From positions 6,076,001 through 6,140,000 of the forward strand of contig NC_079876.1 of assembly GCF_029227915.1 (NCBI RefSeq): a stretch of 64,000 nucleotides of DNA. The letters are read 5' to 3'. The first letter of the stretch is position 1; the number at the start of each line of letters is the position of its first letter. Origin of the DNA: Hydractinia symbiolongicarpus (taxonomy: Eukaryota; Cnidaria; Hydrozoa; Anthoathecata; Hydractiniidae). The notes under the pieces were generated by a model. The model saw only the letters and a list, made by a program, of their open reading frames with translations, did no database searches and was not told the origin of the DNA. Positions 38,716-50,910 of the stretch are shown in pieces. The position numbers and the translations under genes were made by a program.

Positions 38716-41023
38716 GCACGTTAAATTTGTTAAGAAAAAAATTTAATTCTTCATCTTAATAGATTTTTATTTACATGTGATTTTTTGAGTAACAGTTTGA
38801 CGTGTATGTCTCCCTTATGTTGATTGATGTGTGGCAACATACTGATAAATATTTGAACTTGCTAACAATCTCATTCGCGTACAATACATCTTATTTGTTT
38901 TATGTCTAGAAAATGCTATGTTTACATTTAACAGAATCAAATAGTATAAAAACGAAGCTCGTATAGGAAATATATTACTAGTTATATATTGCTGTTCTCT
39001 TTTCCCGCTCTCTGGGTGTTTGTGGCAGCCAATCTCGTTCCCAGGGTTTTTTGTCTCTCATCAACGTTGCGCTTAATAATACTCGCCGTCCGATCGCAAA
39101 AAAGAGACAACGCGTCCTGGGTCGAGGTTGTGTGTCAGCGTTACGCGCAAATTCTAATGGCGTTCAATTCTTATTTCTATGCCGAAGATGTTTTCTGAAC
39201 TCTATAAATCCGTCTGGAATTTTTGCGAAGTTTAATCGAAATCATTTAAACCATTAAAGAGAATATTTTTTTTGCCACTGGAAAGTTTTTCCACATAACT
39301 GCAGAATCTATTTCTTAAACCTAACGAGAAAATGCGAAATTAATGTTTACACTTACACAATTAATGTATACCCAGGGATTTCTCTTTCACAATCCGCTGT
39401 CCAAATTTTTAAGAATGAGAAAAAAAAAATCGTGGGGACGAGATTGTATGGAATGCTTTCGAAATCGAGGGGATTGTTGACAAAAAGTTTGAACAACGTT
39501 TGTTGGTATATTACAAGGTGGCATTGAAATCCAATATATATCGAGGGGGGTTCAAACCTCATTTTACTAATGTCATCTCTTATTTTTCTGATATTTTTCG
39601 ATAAAAATGCCTGACTTTTCCCTCATTTTTTCACCTTCTTTGGAATGGAACAGATATTCTGTTAGAACCTTTGGTTACCCCCAGGCCCTGGGTTCCAGGT
39701 TGAGGAGCAACGTTTTTGCTGTAGCATGTTTCCTGGATTTAATATTTAATGCTGTCTCTCAGATACTGATTGGGTCAAGATTGATCCGATGTTAATTTTT
39801 TTCGCTATCTACCAAATTCCGACACACTGAACAATGTTAACAATAAAATTTAAAGTTTTTTGGTCCATTCCCAACTCTCTTAATTTTCAGAAACATAGTC
39901 GCTTTGTTTTTTGCAAACCACGAGTGAGTACAGACTTAAATAATATTTTTTACGCATATTGTTTAAACCTCCCGCTTTCACATCCTCGTCCTCAGGGTTT
40001 GTCTAAAGGCGCAATATATGGATTTTAGAAAAAAGTTTTTTCGAGGAAGAAAACTTCGGAGACCTTTCAAAGCAAAAACTTTTGTGTGTGTATACGTATG
40101 ATGCACATTAAGAGAAATTGGGCGTGGATTTTAATCAGCGATCGACCGAAATGGTATTTCGCGATCAGTTTTAGAATTTAGCGACAAATTAATTTAGGAC
40201 TGATAAAAAAAACATTACATTTTTTGCAAACTAGTACTATTTTAGAAAGATGCAAATAAAAATATCTTCAATATTATATCGAAAGCATTTCGCTCAAATC
40301 ATCGAGTCTATATTCCTTTTCTATTTTTGATTTTAACGTCGATATGTAATTGCGCGAATGGTAAAATATTTTTTATTCAGCGAATTTGTCGTATTTGTCA
40401 CAAATTCGCCATATTTTGTCTGCGCTAATACTTCGCTTAATGTACTTTGATCAACCATTTCATTTAGAGGACACAGGTTTGTCTTTATCCACCTTATTAT
40501 GGCTTCAACTTTCCCTGTGTTTAAAGTTTGCAGCGTGTTATTGCGCCAATCATTTTGTACACAGTGTAGGATAGCAACTGCTTCACACCTTTTCTCGCCA
40601 AACACAATTTTTTGCGCCAAAAGTAAACTTTCTTCCTTCATTACAAAATATATTATTTTTCCGTTACCAAAATTATTATATTATACTTTCGTTTTAAAGT
40701 TAATGTTGGCCTGGCGAATACATCTAACAGTTTTTTTGTTACACGACCAATGAAAGGTTTCTTTTACTTTTGTTAGAAATATCAATAAATGCACGTTAAA
40801 AGATAAAACCCAAGTTAAATCCACTTCAAGTTCATAAAGTGTTCGCCTGTGCTAAATTAAACCCAGGCAAACATTTGTGCAAATAAAGTAGCTTGCTAAA
40901 TATTCAGTAGAACTTCTTTTTATAGCTTGCATCAGAGCAGGTCTTGTTCGTGACAAAAAGATTAACAATCAAATTAAATGGCTCAATTTTATAAAAAAAG
41001 TCATTTTGAAAGAAAGATAACAA
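38716..41023. other. Intergenic region between convergent peroxiredoxin and NDUFA7
   Basis: No gene seen. It carries several members of the short CTCGT-CCCAGGG inverted-repeat family (39029-39130, about 39368-39450, an end near 39988). An unassigned open frame of 102 codons lies on the - strand at 40333-40641; it has no recognisable motif and may be repeat-derived. Confidence 0.55.
39029..39130. mobile_element. Miniature inverted-repeat element, CTCGT-CCCAGGG family
   Basis: The left end caatctcgttcccagggt is mirrored by cctgggtcgaggttg at the right, about 100 bp overall, with mirrored agagacaa/ttgtctct inside. Related ends occur at 33952-33995, 39368-39450, 39988, 59086-59153 and possibly 3528, so this is a family rather than a chance palindrome. 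Confidence 0.6.
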
Positions 41024-41029
41024 TTTATT
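41024..41029 (-). terminator. Polyadenylation signal of NDUFA7
   Basis: tttatt on the + strand is AATAAA on the - strand, 26 nt past the NDUFA7 stop codon, giving a very short 3' UTR. Confidence 0.6.
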
Positions 41030-41054
41030 GGATATATATACACTAATCTTTTTC

Positions 41055-44000
41055 TTAAGAGATACTCAGTACATCACCTGGAGCAGCAACTTTCAACCTA
41101 AATAAAAAAAGTTGTAACAACTAGTTTGTTTTGAAAATATCGCCATATTGGATTGATTCACAGCTTTGATTAAAGAGGGGTTGTTTTCACAGTTCTCAGG
41201 GGTTCTGTTTGCTTTTGTTTAGCTCAGATTTCATGCTAATGATGAGGAAGAAAGATGAGGATGACGATAAGATTTTCGTGCTTTTACAGATGTTTAAGAA
41301 GAGCAACAACTCAAAGTTTACTTTCTATTTTAAAAAAACTCAATCACATACTTTCCACTTCACAACTTCAACTTACTTTTCTGCTGCTATCATACTACCA
41401 CTCTCACCACTGATTTGCAATACTGTTGGTGTCATCAGGGTTGGCGGTCCATGATCACGCCGAGTGTCGCGTGTCAACCCGTAATAATTGTCACTTAGTT
41501 TGTGTGCAAACCCATCCGGTAGATTAGGATCTGGCATTGTCCTATAAAAAAAACCCACACGATGACATTTCAGTAAAATAATTACCTGAAAATGTTTCAC
41601 CTAAAAAAGAAAACTTCGAATTGATACATCGGTTTCCCACTTTAGGATCAAAGCACTTCTCAATACCAAATTAAACAAAAAATATACTCTGAGGTCAACG
41701 TTATTTTATTGCTTACTAGCACATTAGACATTAAAAATACTGTGGACCACCTAAAAAATTATTATTAATGGTGTAGAAAATCAATCCTTTTGCGTTTATA
41801 ATCGTTAAATGCAAAAAACCTGTAAATTTCACAAAAACTGGCACCAATTTATTGTTTAACAGTAAAGAAAGCACGTGTACCTCTTTTGAAGTTCATATGG
41901 ATATCTAACAGCAATATTGTATTCTTTCTAAACAAAGGAAAAGTAATAATAATAAACAGGTGGTCAAAATTGTATACCAAAACTGACAACATGCTGCATA
42001 TATATATAAAACATAATTTTACTTAACCGACACAAAAAGAACAAAAATTGCATACTTTCGACCAAAGTTTTTAAAAACTGTTTATAAAAATTATCTAAAA
42101 AAATATTCAATTTCGCAAGTTTTTAAAATCATATGCAATTAAACAAGTCATAACTTAAAACAAAGCCAGCAATTGTCACATAGAATCGTCATTTGCACTT
42201 CTCGCTTGCTGGCATAGTAAAAAAACACAAAATCAAGGAGGGTACAATCTGTAATACTGCTTTTATTTAAAAAGACCTGTGCATAAACATGAAGCAATAT
42301 CTACATCACCCTATAGCTACACAATCTTGAAATCAGTGTACCATCTCCTTGAAATTCTTTTAGTGAGGGATTGATCTGAAAAATCCCATTACTTTGAATT
42401 CTCGGTAGCAAAGAATGCCAAAAGTGTGAAAGTAGAGGTTCTTTTGAGAGATTTATTGCCCACATTGGCAACTTTTTCAGATTGCATCAATGTCTTGTCG
42501 ATTAAGGCGTTTTAATACATCAAGTAATTTTGCATAAAATAGCTAAGGTTTTATCCAACAATGGTTTTTATTAAAATTTAAATAAATTTTTTAGAAGCAC
42601 GTAAACCATAAAATTAATTAGAATCATGACAAGGTTGGTTGAGTCACAAAACATGTATACATAGAGAGAGATATCCGTTTTTTAGAAACAATAAAAACAA
42701 GTTTAAAAGTATATATCTTAACAACATTTATAACAGCGATTATCCTTAAGAACTATAAATATTGCTATTGATGACCAATGTAAGATGTATATTGTGCATA
42801 ATTAGGGTGAAGTGGCCAGGGTTGGGTATTTTTTACCATATTGTTATTTTCGCTGCATACCCAGGGTCTATTTATGCCAACAAGATCTGTAGTCAGTGAT
42901 TTTGGAAACACTGGCCTTACAGTACTGTGAAAAGGTTTGTTAACAAACAAACATTCAAACATTATATCGTGGTCACCACACTAATATTATTATCTCCACG
43001 AAGAATCGTGTGTCCCACGATTTTTTCACGAGCTCCACGATTTCTATATCCAGTATAACTTAATTTTTTTTTCAAAAAGTCTTTCATTAAAGTTAATTTG
43101 TTTGTTTCAGGTTTTATCAAGTTCAACAAAGTTTGTAGTTCTTGCTTGGTGATCTCATTATAAAAGTTTAAGAACGAAGAGTGGCGATAGAAATGCTTTT
43201 TTAGATCGCGTTTTGATTCACGAACGATTAAAATCTATTATATATAGCTAGCCTTATGACAACGAATTAAAACAAAAAGTGTTAATTTATTTTTTTGCCG
43301 TCGGTTTTTGATTTAATTGATAAACTAACGGTCTTTGTTGATTTACAATAGAAGTTATCTATCGTGGATACCACGGTGTAATGTTAATTTTTGTTCGTGT
43401 AGTCAACGAAACTTGATCGTGAGCTCAAACCATTGTTAAAAAAATACGCATCGTGGGCTGTTATATTTGATCTCATGTCAAAAGCGTACCCGCTGCCCCG
43501 GTCTTTAGCTATGTACGGAGCTCATAAACTCTAGATATAAATATATATACAATACAACCTGGGCTATCGTAGTTCATGCATAACATGAAATACTACTTCA
43601 CATTTAATGGCCCCCACTTGTGTAGCTATTATAGACGAGGGTGCTGACTCACCGGAAACGCGGCAAAAACCATGGGGGCTGTCGGACGACTTCCGGCGTT
43701 TTAGAAAAAAATTAAAATTCCGCCCGGAGAAACCCGAATCAACCCGAAACAACATTTTTTTAAACATTTATTTCCATGTATCATTTTTTCTTTTAATGTC
43801 GAGGAATGGTAGTGGAAGACTGTTTTTATATCATTTATTTCATAAATAGCCGTAATAAAATCCCACAAATAATAAACTGTAAGTACGACGGCAAAATAGC
43901 ACCTCCCTTCTTCTCAACAAAATGTAAATGAGAACCTTCTTCTCATAAGAATTTAAATGAAAACAATGAGCTCGTCCCGCGTTGCATTACGGGCGCAATT

Positions 44001-47000
44001 GGACATGTTCAAAAATATGAGGCAGTTTTTGGCCAATTGTGAACATTTAGGGTGTATGTTAAATAATTATCCTTTAAAGTATCTTAGTCAATAATGTAAC
44101 AATTTGTCATGTCTATTTCTTCAAGGAAGATAAAACTGTAACAATTAGAAATTCCCATGAAAGTTGGGCAATCTGTCAAAGAGAAATTAAGTGAAACATA
44201 AAAAAAAAATGATAATAAAGTAACAAGCTTTTCTTTTGAAAAAATGATACTAGTCTAATAAAGTCAAGAAAAATAATGCAAAAAAAACCGGTTTTCGGAC
44301 TAATGAAAGTTCCGGTTGTTACTACCATAAATACAACATTATTTGCTTCAAAAACAAACAAACAAACAAACAAAAAATGAAAATTTTTTAACACTTTGAA
44401 AGAAAAAAAGTTACTTTTTTATCAACATTTATCCAAGAAAGCATAAATGTTGAATTTAACTAACTGATAAAATAACTTTTATGAATTCTCACATTTCAGA
44501 ATCTTCAAGGGAAATCTTGTATATCAAAACAAAAATGTGATAATAAAGTAAAGCTTGGTTCCCACTGTGGTTTAACTTGGGTTTAAATATACAACCTAAA
44601 ATGTGGCGCCGTAGATTAGTGGTTATACTCGTACTCTGTCCGAGAGACTAGGGTTCGATGCCTCTTGACGGCGATTCAACATGGGCGAGTGAATGTTACC
44701 ATAGCCCCGGGTGAACCCGAGCCATGTGAGGAAAATTGGGGAGATGGCTCTATGTGTGGCCGTTGGATGTTGCCAGGACTTGTCTAGTAGAGCGCAGGTC
44801 CTAATTGGGTCTGCGTAGTTCAAAATGAGCATTAAATACTCTAGGACTCTCCATCTAAGCCATGGCTCCTCCTGGACATAATAGTCAGGGTATATCCCTC
44901 CATATTAGTGAAGCTAGCTTTGTAAAATATGCACATCTATCTCTCTAAAAGGTTTTAAATGTGTTTTTAAAATTAAAATAAAACCTGAGCATTCCCACTG
45001 TGTTTTAACCAGTGTGTTTTAAAAGCAAAAACATGTAGCGTTTCTCTCTTTGTCGCCCTGTGTGATTTATCAAAAATCACTGGATATTGGCGAATAAGTT
45101 TGCTAAAATTCTCTTCCTGTACCAAACTTGTTTTTTTTTCTGCAATTGTTTATTCTTTTTTCTGTCTTAACGTGAAAATGCGCAAAATGAGCCCTAAAAT
45201 TGTTGAAAACTCCTTCGGCCTTTGAACTTTAAACCACAATATCAAAAATTTTTGATCTAAGGTTTTATTTTATCTGTGGTTTAAACAGGTTTTATGGCGA
45301 AAATTTTAAAACACGAACACGTTCACATTATGCCTAACTTAAAAATCTTATTTAAAACATACCTAAAACACACTTAAACTACAGTGGGAACCGAGCTTAA
45401 CAAAAATCACGCCTCGTTAGAAATCTCCAAGATCTGTATATGTTACAAAATCATCATTAAAAGCAAAAGTAGATTGCTTTTATTAAGACATATCTCTTCT
45501 AATGGATGCCTAACACCCTGCAGTAGGGCACAGAAACAAAAAAAATTATTTCTGAGTTCTTAAATGACACAGAAATGATAATTTTGTAACAAAATTTGAA
45601 TATTGTGTCTTATATTATCATTTTTTGCTTTGAATAAGTACTTTGAATTGAGTACTTGTTACAAAATTGTCATTAAGAAGTAAAAGTAGATGTCTTTATT
45701 CTTATTCTTTATTATGTCATCATCACCACCACCACCACCACCACCAACACTTTTTTTTTTAAACACTTTTTTGCATCTCTTGTAACTTATGTTCTAAATT
45801 TGAAACTCTCTCTGCAGCCAATATTCTTACAACTAAAATTACTCATTTTCTTGTCTAAATAAAAATTATGAAAACTATTATCAACTGTCAAAATACTTTC
45901 AAGGCTATTTACGCAACTACATTTTATTCTGTTGAGGATATTTTTTGCAGTAATATTATAAATTAAATACTTTTACAAAACTAATTTAACAATCCAGATG
46001 ATAAGTCCTAACCAAAACTAGATGTCTCTCATTACCTAAATAATATAAAATCAATATTATATAAACACAGTAGTGACTTCAAGATCAACAGCACAACGTC
46101 TTTTTTATAAGGAAAATTTACTAAATATTCTATTCACTATATACATCCTGTGCAATGGCTTCTTTTCAAATACAATGCAACGGTTTCTCTTAAAGATCAA
46201 ATCTCCATTATCAGATATACTCTATTTCTGCTTACTGTTATAAACTTTGTCACATCTTCCTTTTGAATGTTTATAAAAAATAAAAATTATTCTATTCTTT
46301 GTAATGACTTCTTTATTCATGCAATGCAATGGTTTCTCTGAAAAAACAAATTGATTTCTTCCATCTGTTATGTGTATGTATGTGTCTGTACTACTTATAT
46401 TTATACTGCACCAAAATATGAAAAATAAGCTACTTTATGAACTTTCCCATTACAGTATCACCTTCTATATAAATTTCAATCAATGATTGTTACAAGGTTA
46501 TATATCATTCTTACTTACTTATGTTAACTTTTGAAGTTGTAGCTTCACACCTGTCGTAGACGACCAACGTCAGTCACTTCTTTCTCTTCTTCTACTCCAT
46601 CTCTAAGGAGAGGAGGATGAGAATTAGATCGAACTACAGTGACTATACTGTTTTCTGAGGCTTCATTTGTCCCGGGGATCGGAGGTTCATCTGGGAGAGT
46701 TTTGAAAAACTTGTCGAGGGCTGTTTTAAACTTTAAAACTGGACATGAAGTGATGCTTTTAGGGACTTGGGCAGGGCGTTGAAAGTTCTTGGAGCTTGAT
46801 AACGGAAGCTGTTGTGTAGTTTAGCAAAGCTTGTGGAATTGTTCAGCACCAATGGTAGTTGAAAGAAACGCCCTTTTATTTGTGTTGCATGGGTTTGCAT
46901 GGGTGGGTGAAGGTTTGGGACAATACCTTCAGCTATTTTCCAACTGTATATGGCTTGATAGCGTTCACGTCGTCGTTGTAACGAGTACAATTTGAGCTGT

Positions 47001-50000
47001 TTAAGTGCGTTGTTGTAAGTCATTCTGTGTACACAGTTGATCTTTTTCAAGTAGCTCCATTGCAGAGCTTCTAGTACCTTGATTTGTCCTTTACTAGCAG
47101 GAGACCAGAGTTGAGAGGAGTACTCGAGTCTAGGGATGACAAGGGATTTCCATAGTGGTAGGAGAACTTTTCGTGATCGCGATCGAAAGATTTGAAGAAT
47201 CCAGCTTGTAAGTTGTTTTGTATTTTCTACAATTTTATTTATATGCGATTTGAAGGTAGCATCATCTGTCATTAGTATTCCAAGATCTTTGTCTTGTGTT
47301 TTTGGTTGGATTTGTGTTGATACTGTTGTTATGTACTTTGACTTCAGATCCAATTCTTTTCCGTACTGCAGGAGTTCAAACTTTGTATTGTTGAGCATCA
47401 TGTTGTTTTGTTTACTCTATTCGTAGACTGAGTTTAGGTCTGCTTGCATTTTTTCAATGTCACTTTCAGAGCTAACCTTCATTATATAAGTCTTGAACCT
47501 AAAAGAGCTTTCTGTTACTCAAATATCAATCTGATTTAATTCAAATATTGTATAGTAACCTTTAGGTTTTGAATAATGTTGGTTATATACATAAAATGTT
47601 TTAAAATATTATAAAATTTTTTGCTTGTTACTTTATTATCAGCATTTTGCTTTCCAATGCCGTTACAGATTTGTGCGATGAAGAATAATTGGTATGTTTA
47701 AAGCCATTGTATTATGATTCTTTGTCTTTTAACCACTTTTTTCCACTATCAATGCAGATTATGATACAAATGTAACATTGTTACTTTTTTATCATAAATG
47801 TGCTCTGAAAGCATTAATATGCGGAATAAAAGTATCTTGACCTATTCATATTCACTAGTTTTACCATTTACAAAACTTCCCTTTATTTTGTTACATAAGT
47901 ATCATTTTATGATAAAAAGATGTTTTTTCTGATTTTAGCAATGTTCACATTGCTGCCTATCTTTTTGAACATGTCCAATTCCGGCGCAACGGATCTCTAG
48001 GCTTTTCTCCGGGCAGTTAGCTACAGAAAAAAACCCTGAAAAAAAAACCGTTTTCGGCGAGTTGGCACCCTTGTTATTACATTTGCACTGTAGTAGCTCT
48101 ATTCTGACCCAACTTAGAACATGGCCCGTCTTAAGACGGGAAGGACCATCTTTGGACATGGTGGCCCCTCTTTTGACATGGTGGCCTATCTTTTGACATG
48201 CTGCCCTGTCAATTGACGAGCCAGGACTAACTTGCGACATAGCGTTAAAATATGTTTGCATACTTAAGACCTTGTATTTAACGTAAACTAACTACAATGA
48301 AAAAACTGAACTGCTGCAACTTTCGCCGAGGTATTGTTGTATATGGCTTGCTGAGATTAAATCGAGCTATGCATTTTAAGATTGTTGTGGGTAGCAAAAA
48401 CAACACTATTTGGCAACTCATGCAAGACCATATCTGCGAATGCATTTTAAAAGCAGTTAGAGACTTCCTTGTTGAATTATCGGAGATGTTTGTGTGCATA
48501 ATGACTAGCTAAATAAGTATGACTCAGATATGAAAATATAACATTTAGTTCAGTGTAATTTCATATTATATATATATTCACAGGTAGCTATAGTATAGCT
48601 AAGCTATTGTTTAAGCTATTTTGCTATGCTTAATTTTCAAAATAATCTTTGATGGAATTATTGCACCTTGACCTATTACGTAACTTGAGAGCGAGAATCG
48701 TTTTGGCTGGGGCATCCATGAATGAAATATTGTGTTATATATTCAAGAAACAGAAAGATTGACCATGATTTTAAAGAAATATTATTTTTATTTAGTTAAT
48801 TTATATTTTATGTGATCAGTGAGTCCTTAAGCTCCCATTTGAGCTACAGAAATTTTTTTTGAAATTCTTTCCCGACTGGACAACAGCAGGATCAAACCCA
48901 CAACCACTTCGAAAGGAGTCGTACGCTCTATCGACTGTGCTACTAATATTTGTGAATTTATGTCTGTGTTTGTTCAATTTTTAAGAAACAAATTATAACA
49001 TTATATTTGTATATTTGTAATAGATTATATTTAGAGAATGATGATTTATTTTCCTCCGTATATTTTTTGTTTTCTTTTGTCCTCTCCTATAGACATTAAG
49101 TGTATTTGTCCACAGTTGGGCCAGACCTGTCTTCAATTTTTTCTTAAATTTGAAACATTGTGTTTCCCATGTTACAAGGCTTAACTTAGTCTGGGAGTCT
49201 TCAAACTGACCCTTGTGTGGCTGTTTCTGAAATGTGTGAAAAGTTGGATCTGTCCCTTTTTTACTACAATTTTTGAATTCTTTGTCAATAGTTGAGCCTG
49301 CCCCATCCTATGACACAGTCTTTTAAAAGCATGGGAATTGTTTGACAATAGTTAGGCCTATCCCATCTTGTGCCACATTTTCTAAAATTGTAAGAGACCT
49401 TTGTGTATAGTTAAGTTTGTCCCATCTAATGACACGGCTTATAAAAGCAAGAGATTCTTTCGTCAATAGTTGGGCCTGTATCAACTTAAGACATATTACG
49501 AGGGTGCCGATAAGCCGCATACACCGTAAAAAGTGCAGGCGTTTTCGGGCGAGTTCGGCGTTATAAAAAAAATTCAAGTATTCGCCCGAAAAAACCTGCA
49601 TAGGCCCGAACAATGCCCGAACAAAAAACAGACCCTAATATATGATTCAAAAAAACTATAAAAATTAAAATAAACTTACTATGTGGTAGCAAAGTTCTTA
49701 GAAGAACTGTTTTTGATGGTTTTTGAAAAAGTTTACTTTATAAATAACTTATAGCTATATAAACTTTATTAACTCCTTTCTCTTCAAGTGCCTTCTTCCC
49801 AACCATCGTCCGCGTGGTTTGTTACAAGGAATTGCATTTCGGGAATGTTCCGGGCAAGTTCGGGAAAGTGCGGACGGTTTCGGGGAACAACCACCAATTT
49901 TATTTGAAAATTTGCCCAAACTGGCACGTATATATGCGTGCGTTTGTGGCTTATCAGCACCCTTATGACATATTTGCATACATTTGTCCCATGTTAGGCC

Positions 50001-50545
50001 AGGTCCGTCCATTAGATGGGCTATCTTGATTGCGGACACACCGACCCGTTTCTTGACGAGACAACCTGTGTAAAGACGGGCCAGTCCTGCGTCCAAAGTT
50101 AGGCCGGTGTCCGTAGTTGGGTCAGAACAGCTCTACAATAGCTAGCTAGCTAGAGAAAAATGTCTAGCTATATAGCTAGCTAGCTATATATATTTTATTA
50201 TATTTTATATAACTGGTTTAGACAAGAACAAGTTCTTCTAGCACCTTTGTTGGTTCGTTTATTATTCAGACTCACTCGATTGAGCGGTCATGAATATAGC
50301 ATTACGGTATTAAATATAGTTAGCTAGCTAGATAGCTAGCTACACACCTTTTACACTCAACTTAGAAATCCATTCTTCTGAAATAAAAAGTGCTGTCTAC
50401 AAGCACACCGTTCGAAAATTTTCCCTAGCTACAGCAAGCTAAATATGAATATTTCAATTCACTATTGTTAATGGTCCACAAAAAAAGAACTTACTCCCAT
50501 CAGAAAATTTCTGAGACGTTGAATTGTTTTCGTTGCGGTCGCCAT
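41055..50545 (-). CDS. NDUFA7: NADH dehydrogenase (complex I) accessory subunit NDUFA7 (B14.5a)
   Basis: Four exons on the - strand in matching phase: 50495-50545, 41881-41927, 41377-41541, 41055-41097; 306 nt, 101 aa, slightly shorter than the roughly 113-aa mammalian protein. The N terminus MATATKTIQRLRNFLMG matches the MASATRLIQRLRNW-type start of the family. The core LPDGFAHKLSDNYYGLTRD, with a following RR, is the NDUFA7 hallmark (LP-G-xHKLSxNYY-TRDxRR). Then come a proline-containing linker and a short C terminus ending LKVAAPGDVLSIS. Family knowledge: an accessory subunit of the mitochondrial complex I peripheral arm, without catalytic residues. Intron 1 is 8.6 kb and full of transposon remnants; the others are short. 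The first exon lies 365 bp from the start codon of the divergent ASB gene, suggesting a shared promoter. Confidence 0.95.
43618..43990. mobile_element. Miniature element, family with GAGGGTGCTGACTCACCGG end
   Basis: The left end near 43628 (acgagggtgctgactcaccg) resembles the ends of the hAT-like family at 49498/51311, but the body differs. Segments recur elsewhere: cgcccggagaaacccgaatc is mirrored at 52010-52045, and the caattggacatgttcaaaaa region is mirrored at 47960-47985 with a right end (ggcgagttggcacccttgtt) near 48085. Three partial copies in two orientations define a second family. No protein encoded. Confidence 0.6.
44551..45398. mobile_element. Inverted-repeat element hosting a nested SINE
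   Basis: The left end aagcttggttcccactgtgg is mirrored by ctacagtgggaaccgagctt at the right. Further mirrored or repeated tccactgtg-ttttaa motifs lie inside near 44992-45015. The element is interrupted by a tRNA-derived SINE (44604-44950); without it the element would be about 500 bp. No coding capacity. Superfamily not assigned. Confidence 0.7.
44604..44950 (+). mobile_element. tRNA-derived SINE
   Basis: The 5' head (ggcgccgtagattagtggtt) carries a pol III A-box-like stretch (tagattagtgg) and a B-box-like stretch (gggttcgatgcc) about 50 nt later, as in tRNA-derived SINEs. The body contains an accatgtgagg-type region, then catctaagccatggctcctc and gggtatatccctcc. Flanking aaatgt on both sides (ending at 44603 and near 44957-44962) is a likely short target duplication. 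Partial copies lie at 27385-27482 and 31139-31180. Confidence 0.75.
46545..47487 (-). pseudogene. Non-LTR retrotransposon reverse transcriptase C-terminal fragment
   Basis: A long open frame (46733-47401) encodes LINE RT thumb/post-RT segments: KDLGILMTDDATFKSHINKI, SRKVLLPLWKSLVIPRLEYS, LWSPASKGQIKVLEALQWSY. The frame then breaks by one base near 46730. In the next frame it resumes as KFKTALDKFFKTLPDEPPIP and runs to a stop at 46545-46547. Upstream, ESDIEKMQADLNSVYE is cut by a TAG where Trp is expected (YEWSKQNN in the family). The catalytic domain is missing, so it is a 5'-truncated dead copy, but it has only two lesions and is relatively young. It lies in NDUFA7 intron 1. Confidence 0.85.
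48861..48945 (-). mobile_element. tRNA-like head of a SINE, - strand
   Basis: On the - strand the order is tagtagcacagtcgatagagcg (A-box region), then gtgggtttgatcctgc (B-box region), with spacing typical of a tRNA. The stems are imperfect, so a tRNA-derived SINE or tRNA pseudogene is more likely than a working tRNA. Confidence 0.5.
49108..49489. repeat. Diverged tandem array, about 60-bp units
   Basis: Units share gtcaatagttgggcctgtcc, then catc-atgacac and a cttttaaaagcaagag tail; about five or six diverged units are visible. Related gttaggcc-gtcc sequence resumes after the inserted miniature element (from about 49985), so the array was split by that insertion. Comparable short units occur at 48110-48235 (tttgacatggtggcc). 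Confidence 0.6.
49498..49966. mobile_element. hAT-like miniature element, copy A
   Basis: The left end cgagggtgccgataagccgc is mirrored by gtggcttatcagcaccctt. An 8-bp duplication, gacatatt, flanks the element (49490-49497 and 49967-49974), matching the 8-bp target duplications of hAT elements. It is in inverted orientation to copy B at 51311-51740, with the whole body shared (gcccgaacaatgcccgaa, aacttttcaaaaaccatca type segments). No open frame of note. Confidence 0.8.
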
Positions 50546-50910
50546 TTTTATTTTTGGATGACGAGTGTTTAAAACGTGATGTTAAGATGCGAAATGCTAA
50601 GAAGATGTTAATGGATTAAAAACGTTTTAAGGTAAAGATATGGCCTGAAGTTCTATTTTTAGGCCAGGAAATAAGTTTTATTTTTCTTAACATCAATATC
50701 TTTAGATTGTAATTTGTTGTTAATGTAGAACTTTTGTTCCACATTAATTTTTCTACAAACACATGTCTATTTTGTGATGTATTTATCCACTGTTTCATGT
50801 ACCATGAAACACGAATTTTAAAAACAAAAATTGTGGCAAAAAAGGAGAAATAAAGCGACAACACAACAACAAATAAAATTGTTACAGCAACAGCTTACTA
50901 ACGAATAAAA
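50546..50910. promoter_or_regulatory. Divergent (bidirectional) promoter interval, NDUFA7 / ASB
   Basis: The two start codons are 365 bp apart and face away from each other, so both 5' UTRs and both core promoters must fit here, unless an undetected non-coding exon exists. No TATA box could be assigned with confidence. The interval is AT-rich and contains no repeat family member, unlike the DNA on both sides. Shared promoter function is inference from geometry. Confidence 0.6.

Noticed and set aside
40333-40641. 102-codon open frame on the - strand between peroxiredoxin and NDUFA7
   Set aside because: Composition is not clearly repetitive, but there is no recognisable domain or splice structure; left unassigned rather than called a gene.
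45719-45752. CACCAC triplet run as a possible His/Thr-rich coding tract
   Set aside because: Short microsatellite (tcatcatcaccaccacc type) with stops nearby; no exon context.
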